64,000 nt of DNA, taken from assembly GCF_018687935.1 (NCBI RefSeq), contig NZ_CP061308.1, forward strand, positions 738,048 through 802,047. The letters are read 5' to 3'. Shown piece after piece: positions 26,204 through 34,770 of the stretch. This DNA is from Polynucleobacter sp. JS-JIR-5-A7 (GTDB lineage: Bacteria > Pseudomonadota > Gammaproteobacteria > Burkholderiales > Burkholderiaceae). Numbering within the stretch: position 1 is the first letter of the stretch; each line of letters opens with the position of its first letter. A program made the position numbers and the translations under genes. The notes beneath the pieces were generated by a model. The model did not search any database, had not been told where the DNA came from, and saw only the letters and a list, made by a program, of their open reading frames with translations.

Positions 26204-26584
26204 TTACACCTGCATATTCATGATGTCGTGATAGGCGGAAACGAGCTTATTACGAACCTGAACAGTTGCTTGAAATGACAGACTGGCCTTTTGTGTTGCT
26301 ACCATGACATCGGAGAGATTGACGCTATCGTCACCGAGAGCAAAGTTTTTACCTAGCTCAACTGCCTTAGTTTGGCTTTGGTTTACTTGATCAAGAGATG
26401 ACCTCAGTGCGGTAGCAAAATCAATCGATGGGGCAGACTTTGGGCCATCCCCGTTGTTAATACCCTTAATACTATCTAGGCCCTGAATTGGGGCAGCCAG
26501 GTTTGCAGGGGCGGCAGAAGACGCAGCCTTTAATTGGGCCAACATTGCTTGAATACGCCCTGAATCAATAGCGCCGACACTCAT
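26204..26584 (-). CDS. fliE: Flagellar hook-basal body protein FliE
   Basis: FliE links the MS ring to the proximal rod and is one of the first proteins exported. The C-terminal segment DSVNLSDVMVATQKASLSFQATVQVRNKLVSAY is diagnostic of the family in its pattern (shown in part: VMVATQKASLSFQATVQ). ATG 26584 (MSVGAIDSG) is chosen because GAGGAG lies seven bases before it; a GTG at 26599 would be inside that ribosome site. It is read away from fliF, with about 250 bases between, as in many flagellar clusters. Confidence 0.93.
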   Translation of the reverse strand: MSVGAIDSGRIQAMLAQLKAASSAAPANLAAPIQGLDSIKGINNGDGPKSAPSIDFATALRSSLDQVNQSQTKAVELGKNFALGDDSVNLSDVMVATQKASLSFQATVQVRNKLVSAYHDIMNMQV

Positions 26585-26652
26585 GATGGAACTCCTCACT
26601 GAAACTTTTCAATGGAAGTAATGTAGCAGTAAAGAATGGCGGCAGTTTTGGC

Positions 26653-26703
26653 AATAAGAAGGAAAAAAAGGCCTTATTCCTTCAATTGAAATGAAATTTC
26701 CCT
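26653..26703 (+). promoter_or_regulatory. TTATTC-TTGAA motif, copy 2, between fliE and fliF
   Basis: AATAAG, an A-rich stretch and GGCCTTATTCCTTC are followed by AATTGAA and a TTTCCC tract. This closely resembles the element at 21957. It is in the divergent fliE/fliF intergenic region, about 135 bases before fliF and about 70 before fliE. Function unknown. Confidence 0.42.
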
Positions 26704-26836
26704 ATTCATAATGACGTCTAAACATCATATTTATTTAGGGCGTATTGGACAAATCATGCAAAAAACAGATCTTATCAGTTTCCAGAATGATCTTCAATCT
26801 GCCTTTTCATATCACTAGTAGGTCGGGAAAATTGTT

Positions 26837-28459
26837 ATGGAAAGCTTGTTAGCGCGCTTAAATTTGCAGGGCACTAGTAAAAAAGTGCTGCTGTCCGCGG
26901 GTATTGCTGCGGTGATTGCAATCATGGCCGTCTTTTGGATCTGGAGTCAGGGACCTAAATATAAGGTCGTGTTCTCTAATTTCAACGATAAAGATGGCGG
27001 TGCCATCGTGTCTGTTTTAGAACAGCAAAACATTCCTTATAAATTAGCGGATGGTGGCTCTTCCATTCTGGTGCCAGCCGAATTGGTGTACCAGACCCGT
27101 TTGAAACTAGCAGCTATGGGTTTGCCTAGAGGCGGCAATGTTGGCTTTGAGCTTCTGGAAAACCAAAAGTTTGGAGTTTCTCAATTTGTAGAACAGGTCA
27201 ACTTTCAACGTGCCTTAGAGGGTGAATTAGAGCGTAGTATTCAATCCATCTCTGGGGTTGAGGGTGCTCGAGTCCATTTAGCCATCCCTAAAACGTCCGT
27301 GTTCGTGCGTGATGCCCAAAAACCAACGGCATCCGTTTTAGTGAAGTTAATGCAAGGTCGTACCCTAGACCAAAATCAGGTCAGTGCAATAGCCCATTTA
27401 ATTTCTAGTAGCGTCCCAAATTTAAGTCTAGCTAGCGTTGATATCGTTGATCAGACTGGTAGCTTGCTTTCTGATGCCAAAAAGGGTGGTTCAAAAACTC
27501 TAGATGCAAACCAACTCAAATATGTTGAAGACTTGCAAAAAAATATTGTGTCGCGAGTACAAGCGATTATTACTCCGATTGTGGGCGAGAAAAATGTGCG
27601 GGCTGAGGCGAATGTCGAAATTGATTTTTCAAATACCGAAGAGGCTAATGAAATTTACAAGCCAAATCAAAAGCCTGAGGTTGCCGTTATACGTAGCTTG
27701 CAGACTAATGAATCGATTGTGCCTTCAGGATCGACCAATGGTGGCGTACCAGGTGCTTTAAGTAATCAGCCTCCCGCAAATGCAACTGCTCCTCTGAACA
27801 CCACTAATAATGCAGCTCCTGGCGGCGCTGCTGCTGGTGCCGGCGCCGGAGCCAATAATGCTGCTGCTCAAAATCCGATGAGCACGCAAAGAAATTCGAT
27901 TACGAATTATGAAATTGATAAAACGATCTCGTTTACCCAAAAATCCATGGGCGGGGTGAAGCGTTTATCAGTAGGTATCGTTGTTAATAACAAGGCTGAT
28001 GTTGATGCTGAAGGCAAGCCTACTACACGCCCTTTAAATGATGCTGAAAAGCAGCAGATTATCGATTTGGCCAAACAAGCAATGGGCTTTAATGAAACGA
28101 GAGGCGATACTTTAAGCGTGGTGAACACCCCATTTACCCCTGCTAAAGAGGCTGATGTATCTGAATTACCTGTCTGGAAAGATCCTGTGTATATCGAAAT
28201 GGCCAAAAATATTGGTCAAATTCTGGTCGGCTTAATCGTGCTATTCATTATGTATCGCAAAGCAATTAAACCGATGCTAGCCAATTTATTGGCGCCAGAT
28301 GAGGCCCCGACTACGCTTGATGATAGTCTTGACGAAAATGGCAGACCCATACCAAAATTGACGCCATATCAAAAAGACCTCAAGACCATTCAAGCTTTGG
28401 CTAAGGAAAATCCAAAAGTAGTAGCTGATGTGGTTGCGGGTTGGGTAGGAAATAGCTAA
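26837..28459 (+). CDS. fliF: Flagellar MS-ring protein FliF
   Basis: FliF forms the MS ring in the inner membrane. The 540-residue protein has the N-terminal membrane segment (about residues 19-37), the YscJ/FliF ring-building domains (GPKYKVVFSNFNDKDGG, PRGGNVGFEL), a Gly/Ala/Asn-rich linker (about 300-345), a second membrane segment (about 455-475) and the C-terminal tail that binds FliG. It starts the fliFGHIJK operon, and its stop overlaps the fliG start (TAATG). Confidence 0.97.
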   Translation: MESLLARLNLQGTSKKVLLSAGIAAVIAIMAVFWIWSQGPKYKVVFSNFNDKDGGAIVSVLEQQNIPYKLADGGSSILVPAELVYQTRLKLAAMGLPRGGNVGFELLENQKFGVSQFVEQVNFQRALEGELERSIQSISGVEGARVHLAIPKTSVFVRDAQKPTASVLVKLMQGRTLDQNQVSAIAHLISSSVPNLSLASVDIVDQTGSLLSDAKKGGSKTLDANQLKYVEDLQKNIVSRVQAIITPIVGEKNVRAEANVEIDFSNTEEANEIYKPNQKPEVAVIRSLQTNESIVPSGSTNGGVPGALSNQPPANATAPLNTTNNAAPGGAAAGAGAGANNAAAQNPMSTQRNSITNYEIDKTISFTQKSMGGVKRLSVGIVVNNKADVDAEGKPTTRPLNDAEKQQIIDLAKQAMGFNETRGDTLSVVNTPFTPAKEADVSELPVWKDPVYIEMAKNIGQILVGLIVLFIMYRKAIKPMLANLLAPDEAPTTLDDSLDENGRPIPKLTPYQKDLKTIQALAKENPKVVADVVAGWVGNS

Positions 28460-29469
28460 TGGCAACAAATCCAAACGAAAGTAGCGTTCTTAAAGCTGCT
28501 ATTTTGATGTTAGCTCTCGGCGAAGAGGGCGCATCACAGGTGATGAAGCACGTCTCTCCACGAGATGTGCAAAAGTTGAGTGCCGTCATGACTACCCTAC
28601 GCAGGGTTGAGCAGGCTACGGTAGCTGATACGCTACGGGATTTTTTTAGCTATGCTGGTGAAGGTGCCTCTCTTAATATTGACACCGATTCGTTTACCCG
28701 CAATGTCTTAACCCAGGCATTGGGGCAAGAAACTGCCTCAGGTCTATTTGAGCGCATTCTAGAAAATAAAGATTCAGAGGGTATTGATAACCTCAAGTGG
28801 ATGGATGCAACAGCTGTCGCTGATCTTATCCGTTATGAGCATCCTCAAATTATTGCCACGATTTTGGTGCATCTTGAGCCTGAGCAGGCTTCTCAAATTC
28901 TGACTTTATTTAATGAGGATTTACGCAAAGATACGATGTTGCGTATTGCTACTTTGGAAGAAGTGAAACCACAAGCACTCAAAGAGTTAAATGTGGTACT
29001 GGCCCGTTTATTGAGTGGAGCTCAGACTTCCACTAAAAAACAAATTGGTGGCATTCGTGCGGCTGCAGATATCATGAACTATATTGGCCAAGCTCCACAG
29101 CAAGTGCTGATGGATCGTATTAAAGAATACGATATTGAAATTGCAGAAAAGATTAATGATGAAATGTTTACCTTTGACGACATCATCAACATTGATGATC
29201 GTGGTATTCAGACCATCTTGCGTGACGTTCAATCTGATGCCTTGGTAACTGCTCTCAAAGGCGCTAGTGCTGAGTTGCGTGAAAAGATCTTCAAGAATAT
29301 GTCATCTCGTGCAGCTGATATGATGCGCGACGACTTAGAAAACAAAGGCCCTGTCAAACTTTCTGAAGTGGAAGCACAGCAAAAAGAAATTCTGATTGTT
29401 GTCAGGGGCTTGATCGAAGATGGCTCAGTGATGTTGCCAGGTGCCGGAGGCGGTGAGGATTACCTCTAA
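28459..29469 (+). CDS. fliG: Flagellar motor switch protein FliG
   Basis: FliG is the rotor protein that interacts with the stator and with FliM. The 336-residue length is typical. N-terminal, middle and C-terminal FliG domains are evident, with AILMLALGEEGASQVMKH, EHPQIIATILVHLEPEQAS (the EHPQ motif) and DIINIDDRGIQTILRDV in the torque-generating C-terminal domain. It overlaps fliF by one base. Confidence 0.97.
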   Translation: MATNPNESSVLKAAILMLALGEEGASQVMKHVSPRDVQKLSAVMTTLRRVEQATVADTLRDFFSYAGEGASLNIDTDSFTRNVLTQALGQETASGLFERILENKDSEGIDNLKWMDATAVADLIRYEHPQIIATILVHLEPEQASQILTLFNEDLRKDTMLRIATLEEVKPQALKELNVVLARLLSGAQTSTKKQIGGIRAAADIMNYIGQAPQQVLMDRIKEYDIEIAEKINDEMFTFDDIINIDDRGIQTILRDVQSDALVTALKGASAELREKIFKNMSSRAADMMRDDLENKGPVKLSEVEAQQKEILIVVRGLIEDGSVMLPGAGGGEDYL

Positions 29470-29470
29470 T

Positions 29471-30118
29471 ATGGAAACTTCTCGCGCCTGGCCTAAAGCA
29501 ATAGGCGAATCCTTTTTTACTGATCTGATCCCAACTAAGCCGGCTGTTAAGCCCGAACCTAGTCCTGCTCAATCGATGAGTTTTTCTCCTGAGAAAATCA
29601 AGGAGATTTTGGATAAAGCCTATTTGGATGGCTATGACCGTGGCATGAAAAGCGGTCACGAAGCCGGTATGAATATGGCGAATGAAAAATTGGCAGTTGA
29701 ACAAGCCGATTTGAAGAATCTGATGAATGGATTTTCGAATACCGCCAAAGAGAAAAGTAAGGTCTTGTGTGAAGATGTATTAGCTTTATCTCTAGATATT
29801 GCTAAAGCAATGCTCAAAGAGCATCTCAAGATTAATCAAGAAGCCATCTTACCCATATTGCGACAAGCTACCAATAGCCTGATTGATAGCGAAGGACCAC
29901 TCCATCTCAAGTTAAACCCTGAAGATGTACAGATTGTGCAGAAATACTTGCAAGCTGAATTAAGTAATTGGCAGATAGAAGAAGATATTCGGATTGAGCG
30001 TGGCGCTTGCATCATTGAAACATCAGGCAACACCGTAGATGCTACGCATGAAAATCGCTGGCGCTTAATTTGTGATGCCTTAGGTCAGAACCATGATTGG
30101 CTGGTGGAGAAATCATGA
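29471..30118 (+). CDS. fliH: Flagellar assembly protein FliH
   Basis: FliH regulates the export ATPase FliI and tethers it to the export gate. The protein (about 215 residues from ATG 29471) has an extended N-terminal part, a helical segment with Gly/Ala repeats (DKAYLDGYDRGMKSGHEAG) that is typical of FliH glycine-repeat helices, and the C-terminal FliI-binding domain (PLHLKLNPEDVQIV, IEEDIRIERGACIIE). An in-frame start at 29441 lies inside fliG. It overlaps fliI by four bases (ATGA). Confidence 0.93.
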   Translation: METSRAWPKAIGESFFTDLIPTKPAVKPEPSPAQSMSFSPEKIKEILDKAYLDGYDRGMKSGHEAGMNMANEKLAVEQADLKNLMNGFSNTAKEKSKVLCEDVLALSLDIAKAMLKEHLKINQEAILPILRQATNSLIDSEGPLHLKLNPEDVQIVQKYLQAELSNWQIEEDIRIERGACIIETSGNTVDATHENRWRLICDALGQNHDWLVEKS

Positions 30119-31572
30119 GCATCGCGAACCCCTTAGATTCAATCGGCAGTGATCATCCTCACCTGAATCTAGATGGGCTTCTCAGTAATTATTTACGTCA
30201 TTGCTCTAGCGCAGTATCGACTGTCGATAATGTTGAAGTGGCTGGACGTGTCACGAAGGTGACTGGTTTAGTGATTGAAGCGGGCGGCATATTTTTACCG
30301 ATTGGTAGTGTTTGCGTGATTCCAATGGGTGATGGACAGCAGGTTGAAGCCGAAGTCGTTGGCTTTGATCATGGACGCTTATTTTTGATGCCTCAAAGCA
30401 ATATCGAAGGTATTGCTCCATCCGCTAAAGTGATCTTGAAGTCTATGCCAGTGCGTACTTCACAATTTCATAAGCCCTTTGATCTCAATGACGATTCTAA
30501 TCAGAGTGAAACTCGTGTAACCCGCTTGCCAGTGGGCGATCATCTCTTGGGTCGTGTACTTGATGCCGCAGGCGTGCCTTTAGATGGCTTAGGCCCTCTA
30601 CAGGCGGATCATTTTGCTCCTTTGCAGTCAGAGCCGATTAATCCTTTAAAGCGTGCTCCGATTGACACTATTTTAGATGTTGGTGTGAAGGCAATTAATA
30701 GTCTGCTGACAGTAGGACGTGGTCAGCGGATGGGCCTATTTGCAGGCTCCGGCGTTGGTAAAAGTGTGCTGCTTGGCATGATGGCCCGCTATACCGATGC
30801 TGATGTCATCGTCGTCGGCTTGATTGGTGAGCGTGGCCGCGAAGTAAAAGAATTCATTGAGCATATTTTGGGTGAGGTTGGTTTGGCACGCTCCGTGGTG
30901 ATTGCAGCGCCTGCGGACGCTTCACCCCTCATGCGTTTGCAAGGCGCAAATTATTCAGCCACGATTGCAGAACATTTCCGTAGTCAAGGTAAACATGTAT
31001 TGCTGATCATGGATTCATTAACCCGCTTTGCCATGGCGCAACGTGAAATCGCTTTGGCTCTCGGTGAGCCGCCTGCAACTAAGGGTTATCCGCCTTCGGT
31101 ATTTGCAAAACTCCCTAAGCTGGTTGAGCGTGCTGGCAATAGTGATGTTGGTGGTGGTTCGATTACTGCTTTTTATACTGTCTTGACAGAAGGTGATGAC
31201 CAACAAGATCCGATTGCCGATTCAGCACGAGCGATTTTAGATGGCCATATTGTCTTGGATAGAACTTTAGCCGAAGCAGGGCACTATCCAGCCATTGATA
31301 TTGAGCAGTCGATTAGTCGCGTCATGCATAGTATTGTGGATACACAACATCAACAATCGGCTCGTAAGCTCAAACAGCTCAGCTCGAAATATAGTCGTAA
31401 TCAAGATCTGATCAATGTGGGTGCTTATGTACCTGGAGCGGATGCCGTTTTGGATGAAGCGATTCAGAAACGCATAATGATTGAAAGCTTCTTGCAGCAA
31501 GATTTTGCGACACAGTGCAACACCCAAGAAAGTATTGAACAGCTTAATCAGATTATTACGCAGCAAGGCTAA
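30115..31572 (+). CDS. fliI: Flagellum-specific ATP synthase FliI
   Basis: FliI is the hexameric ATPase of flagellar type III export. The protein (485 residues) has Walker A FAGSGVGKSVLLG, Walker B LLIMDSLTRFA, and the family signature ELGEPP-like segment LALGEPPATKGYPPSVFAKLP. ATG 30115, overlapping the fliH stop (ATGA), is the likely start; a TTG at 30097 would add six residues. Confidence 0.97.
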   Translation: MSIANPLDSIGSDHPHLNLDGLLSNYLRHCSSAVSTVDNVEVAGRVTKVTGLVIEAGGIFLPIGSVCVIPMGDGQQVEAEVVGFDHGRLFLMPQSNIEGIAPSAKVILKSMPVRTSQFHKPFDLNDDSNQSETRVTRLPVGDHLLGRVLDAAGVPLDGLGPLQADHFAPLQSEPINPLKRAPIDTILDVGVKAINSLLTVGRGQRMGLFAGSGVGKSVLLGMMARYTDADVIVVGLIGERGREVKEFIEHILGEVGLARSVVIAAPADASPLMRLQGANYSATIAEHFRSQGKHVLLIMDSLTRFAMAQREIALALGEPPATKGYPPSVFAKLPKLVERAGNSDVGGGSITAFYTVLTEGDDQQDPIADSARAILDGHIVLDRTLAEAGHYPAIDIEQSISRVMHSIVDTQHQQSARKLKQLSSKYSRNQDLINVGAYVPGADAVLDEAIQKRIMIESFLQQDFATQCNTQESIEQLNQIITQQG

Positions 31573-31574
31573 GC

Positions 31575-32036
31575 ATGGCGAATACTTTGAATGGCATGAA
31601 TACCCTCTTAGAGCTTTCTAAGCGAAATCTGGATAAGGCAGCCGAAAGATTAGCTAAAGCGAATCGTGATGTTGCGCAGGCACGTGAACAAGAAACTCGC
31701 TTGCAAACCTATCGCGATGAATATATCGCTCAGCGTAATGCTTTATCACTTGAAGGGGTTAGCGCTACTGATCTGCAAAATTACATGCTCTTCTTGAAGA
31801 ATTTGGATCAGGCCATCGTTAGTCAGGGCGGTGCTATTCATCAATACGAAGAAATCGTCAAACACCATTTAGCGTACTGGCAAAAATGTCAGGCTAAAAA
31901 AAGATCATACGAAGTCATCATTGAAAGAAATCAATTGCAGATGCAAAAGTTAGCGAATAGGCGCGAGCAGAAGCAAATGGATGAGTTCAGTAGCAATCAA
32001 CGCCGCTTTTTATCGGCCAATCACTCTGGTGCATAA
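31575..32036 (+). CDS. fliJ: Flagellar export protein FliJ
   Basis: FliJ is a coiled-coil stalk-like protein that promotes FliI hexamer formation and export. The 153-residue, strongly charged helical sequence (LLELSKRNLDKAAERLAKANRDVAQAREQ) has the length and heptad pattern of FliJ. It follows fliI by two bases and precedes fliK. Identification rests on length, coiled coil and position, because FliJ sequences are poorly conserved. Confidence 0.88.
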   Translation: MANTLNGMNTLLELSKRNLDKAAERLAKANRDVAQAREQETRLQTYRDEYIAQRNALSLEGVSATDLQNYMLFLKNLDQAIVSQGGAIHQYEEIVKHHLAYWQKCQAKKRSYEVIIERNQLQMQKLANRREQKQMDEFSSNQRRFLSANHSGA

Positions 32037-32047
32037 AAAAGATCGCC

Positions 32048-33208
32048 ATGAATATTGACCTCAAAGCGCAAACCCAATCCTTGCTCAACAATAGTGTTGG
32101 GCAGGAGGCTGGCGGATCGTCTAATGCCAAAGCGGGTGCAGCGACTTTGCCCATCTTTAGTCAATTGCTTTCTTCTCAAGTCAAAGTATTTCAAGATCTG
32201 GATGCTAAAAACACGGTGAATACCGCGCAATTACTTTCACCTAATGTCGTGCAGGCTAGCAAATTACAAGCTAAAGACAATCCTCACCAGGAAGAGGTGA
32301 GGGCTGCTGTGAGTAGGCAAGCCGATGCCTTTATCAACATTGCTAAGGCAGGCGAGATCCATTCTGTGCAGACAAGCACAGCGCAAAATCCTCAGAGTAC
32401 GCAGCCTCGTAATGAGTTCCCTTTTGCCAAGCTAGCTGAAATGCAAGCGCAAGCCAAAAATATGCGGGTGATTTCGAGAGAGCCGGGGTTGAATACTGAT
32501 GCTGAGATTCTGCAAGCGCAGGCTAGACGCCAAGGTCCCACCCAAGCGCTATCCAAAAATGCGACGTTTGAGATGCCAGAGAAAGATCAGTTGGCAGCTA
32601 AAAAGAGTACAAATCTAGCAACCGAGGCGATTACTGCCATGGGAATCTCTGCATCAGAAAATCAGGGGCAAGGCAGTCAAGCGGATACTGGTGGTGAATC
32701 AGAGTTTGGTAATGCACCTATTCAAGCCAATACGGTGCATGGTCAAGTGCATGCCCAGTTTGGTTCTTTACAGTGGAGCGAGGAGATCTCACAGAGAATG
32801 ATTTTGATGGTTGGTGCTAATATGCATTTAGCTGTTTTAAATCTCAATCCTGACAATCTTGGACTTCTAAAAATTGTGATTACCGTTAAAGATCATCAGG
32901 TGAATGCGACTTTTGTATCGAACAATGCCGATGTACGCCAAGCCTTGCAAGACGGCTTAGAGCATTTGCGTAGCTCGATGAGTCAAGCAGATCTCGTTTT
33001 GGAGCAGGCGGATGTCCGCTCTGGGCTTAGTTATGAAGAGAGTCAAGCGAGCGCTCTAGCTTCTCAGGTCGAGTCTGGCGCCAATTTTGACCTTTCATCA
33101 GAACATCAAAATGCTTTGAGCCAAGTGCTCAATGATCAAGCACCCAAGGGTAGCAAAGCTCAGGGCCTGCCGATGCAGTACGATGGCACTGTTAGCGTAT
33201 TCGTCTAA
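32048..33208 (+). CDS. fliK: Flagellar hook-length control protein FliK
   Basis: FliK measures hook length and triggers the export switch through FlhB. The 386-residue protein has a long low-complexity Gln/Ala/Ser N-terminal region (about 1-235), which is the ruler part, and a conserved C-terminal domain (about 245-335: LNPDNLGLLKIVITVKDHQVNATFV, then RQALQDGLEHLRSSM). It closes the fliFGHIJK series, followed after five bases by a BLUF gene. Confidence 0.93.
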   Translation: MNIDLKAQTQSLLNNSVGQEAGGSSNAKAGAATLPIFSQLLSSQVKVFQDLDAKNTVNTAQLLSPNVVQASKLQAKDNPHQEEVRAAVSRQADAFINIAKAGEIHSVQTSTAQNPQSTQPRNEFPFAKLAEMQAQAKNMRVISREPGLNTDAEILQAQARRQGPTQALSKNATFEMPEKDQLAAKKSTNLATEAITAMGISASENQGQGSQADTGGESEFGNAPIQANTVHGQVHAQFGSLQWSEEISQRMILMVGANMHLAVLNLNPDNLGLLKIVITVKDHQVNATFVSNNADVRQALQDGLEHLRSSMSQADLVLEQADVRSGLSYEESQASALASQVESGANFDLSSEHQNALSQVLNDQAPKGSKAQGLPMQYDGTVSVFV

Positions 33209-33213
33209 TTTTT

Positions 33214-33564
33214 ATGGCTATTTATCAACTCATCTACGTCAGCTCTGCTACAGAGACTTTTACTCGAGAAAAGTTTCTGGATATGGCTTTTGTGATGAGC
33301 AGTGAAAATACCAAGGTGGGTATCACTGGTATGTTGGTATTTAAGGATGGTAATTTCATGGAAGTCCTCGAAGGTGAGGAGTTGGCTGTGAAAGGACTTT
33401 TTGGCAAAATTGAGCAAGATTCTCGTCACACCCTAGTAAGCGTGATCCAGGAGGGTGAAATTAGCACCCGTGAGTATCCTAGTTGGGCAATGACTTTTTA
33501 TAACCCTCAGACTGAGGAATATGAGCATGTTGGCTCGCCGATTCAGTGGCAGGACAAACTTTGA
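33214..33564 (+). CDS. BLUF domain protein with Gln-to-Glu substitution
   Basis: A 116-residue stand-alone BLUF (FAD-binding blue-light sensor) domain. Landmarks fall at the same numbers as in PixD/Slr1694: Tyr8 (LIYVS), Asn32 (SENTK), Trp91 and Met93 (PSWAMTF). The glutamine that is essential for the photocycle (Gln50) is Glu50 here (GNFMEVLEG, codon GAA at 33358-33363 region). It has no output domain, so it would act by protein contact. It lies five bases after fliK, within the fli genes, suggesting a light or redox input to motility. Confidence 0.9.
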   Translation: MAIYQLIYVSSATETFTREKFLDMAFVMSSENTKVGITGMLVFKDGNFMEVLEGEELAVKGLFGKIEQDSRHTLVSVIQEGEISTREYPSWAMTFYNPQTEEYEHVGSPIQWQDKL

Positions 33565-33620
33565 AACTGGTCATGAATAGTCAAAACATCCGTCTAGAGC
33601 CTGCCCAAAATTCAGAATTG

Positions 33621-33661
33621 AGGGCAAAAACCCCCTTTATTCTCCGATTTGAATCCTGCCC
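33621..33661 (+). promoter_or_regulatory. Hairpin plus TTATTC-TTGAA motif, copy 3
   Basis: AGGGCAAAAACCCCC forms a small stem, then TTTATTCTCCGATTTGAA and a C-rich tract. The order of parts (stem, TTATTC, TTGAA, C tract) matches the elements at 21957 and 26653. It lies just before the orphan gene at 33678. Confidence 0.38.
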
Positions 33662-33677
33662 ATCCCCCTAAAATAAG

Positions 33678-34100
33678 ATGATGACTAATTTAGGCAACCT
33701 ACCTAGCTCTTTTGGTAATTCACTGAACTCCGGCTTTCTAGCTAAAGGGGTTTCCGCTGAATTTCATGGCGCACCCACAAATAGCAAATCTTCTGTGGGC
33801 GAGCCTTCATCCAGTTTTATGGATGGATTAGGTAGCTTTTTAGGTAAAACACTATCGGGTGGTTTAGCAGTTGCCTCCGTTGCCATGCCTGGCGCCTCTT
33901 TGGGTATTTCTAAATTGGGTGATGCAGCAGCCAGTACTTTATTACATGGTTTACTGAGCTCGCAAACTTCGAGTGCTCCTAAAAATGAGATGTCTGCGTT
34001 AGCTGGTATGGCTGCTTCTGCTGGTCAAATGATGCCACGTCACCCTTATCAAGCTCAGCCTACTGCTTTCCCAGGGGCTAGTTTCATTACTTCGGCCTAA
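33678..34100 (+). CDS. Orphan protein between BLUF and fliL
   Basis: I do not recognise this 140-residue protein. It is rich in Ser, Gly and Ala with a central hydrophobic stretch (SGGLAVASVAMPGASLGISKLGDAA) and a Pro/Gln-rich tail. It has no N-terminal signal peptide. Such composition would suit a small exported or rod/hook accessory protein, but that is only an impression. The ribosome site is weak (AAAATAAG). It lies between fliK-BLUF and the fliL operon, on the same strand. Confidence 0.6.
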   Translation: MMTNLGNLPSSFGNSLNSGFLAKGVSAEFHGAPTNSKSSVGEPSSSFMDGLGSFLGKTLSGGLAVASVAMPGASLGISKLGDAAASTLLHGLLSSQTSSAPKNEMSALAGMAASAGQMMPRHPYQAQPTAFPGASFITSA

Positions 34101-34114
34101 GTTTCACTGAATAC

Positions 34115-34128
34115 TCCCTTTTAAGGGA
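34115..34128. repeat. 14-bp perfect palindrome before fliL
   Basis: TCCCTTTTAAGGGA is a perfect palindrome 15 bases after the orphan gene at 33678 and about 145 bases before fliL. It could be an operator or the base of a weak hairpin; there is no T run after it. Confidence 0.45.
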
Positions 34129-34271
34129 ATTTAGTCTCCAGTAATCCTCTTAAGAAGCTTCAAAAATAGCCTCTAAACGCTTTTATAAGGGGTGTTTCTC
34201 CCTCTTTTCTAAGTATCTAGTGTCATCAATTCCATTGATAATAAGGAATAATTTTCACAATGGAGCGGTAA

Positions 34272-34757
34272 ATGGCAGAGAACGAACAACCGGTTAAGCC
34301 CAAATCTAAAAAGATGTTATTCATCATCCTAGGTGTGGTGCTCGCATTGGCCATCGGTGGCGGGGCGGCTTACTATTTCTTGGTCATGAGAGCCGATTCT
34401 AAGTCGGCAGAATCCTCCAAGCCAAAGGTTCCAGAACTCCAGATTTTTGTACCTTTGGAAGTGTTCACAGTGAACTTGCGCCCTGAGAGTACAGAGCCGC
34501 AACAATACCTACAAACTACTTTGAACTTACAAGTGCCTTCTGAAGAGATGAGCGCCAGTTTGAAAGCGCGTATGCCAGAGTTGAGAAGTCGTATTTTGTT
34601 AATTCTCACCAATAAAAAAGCTTCAGAAATCACTTCAGTTGAAGGTAAGAATGCCTTGATGACTGAAATTATTGAGCAACTTCAAAAACCATTTAGCGGC
34701 AGTGAGACAGAGCAAAAGATCACTGGCGTCTATTTTACTTCTTTTATTATTCAGTAA
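34272..34757 (+). CDS. fliL: Flagellar basal body-associated protein FliL
   Basis: FliL surrounds or supports the stator at the inner membrane. The 161-residue protein has a short cytoplasmic Lys-rich start, one membrane segment (about residues 15-38) and a periplasmic domain with FTVNLRPESTEPQQYLQTTLNL, which matches FliL. It begins the fliLMNOPQR operon, 13 bases before fliM. Confidence 0.95.
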   Translation: MAENEQPVKPKSKKMLFIILGVVLALAIGGGAAYYFLVMRADSKSAESSKPKVPELQIFVPLEVFTVNLRPESTEPQQYLQTTLNLQVPSEEMSASLKARMPELRSRILLILTNKKASEITSVEGKNALMTEIIEQLQKPFSGSETEQKITGVYFTSFIIQ

Positions 34758-34770
34758 GTAAGAGCCCATC

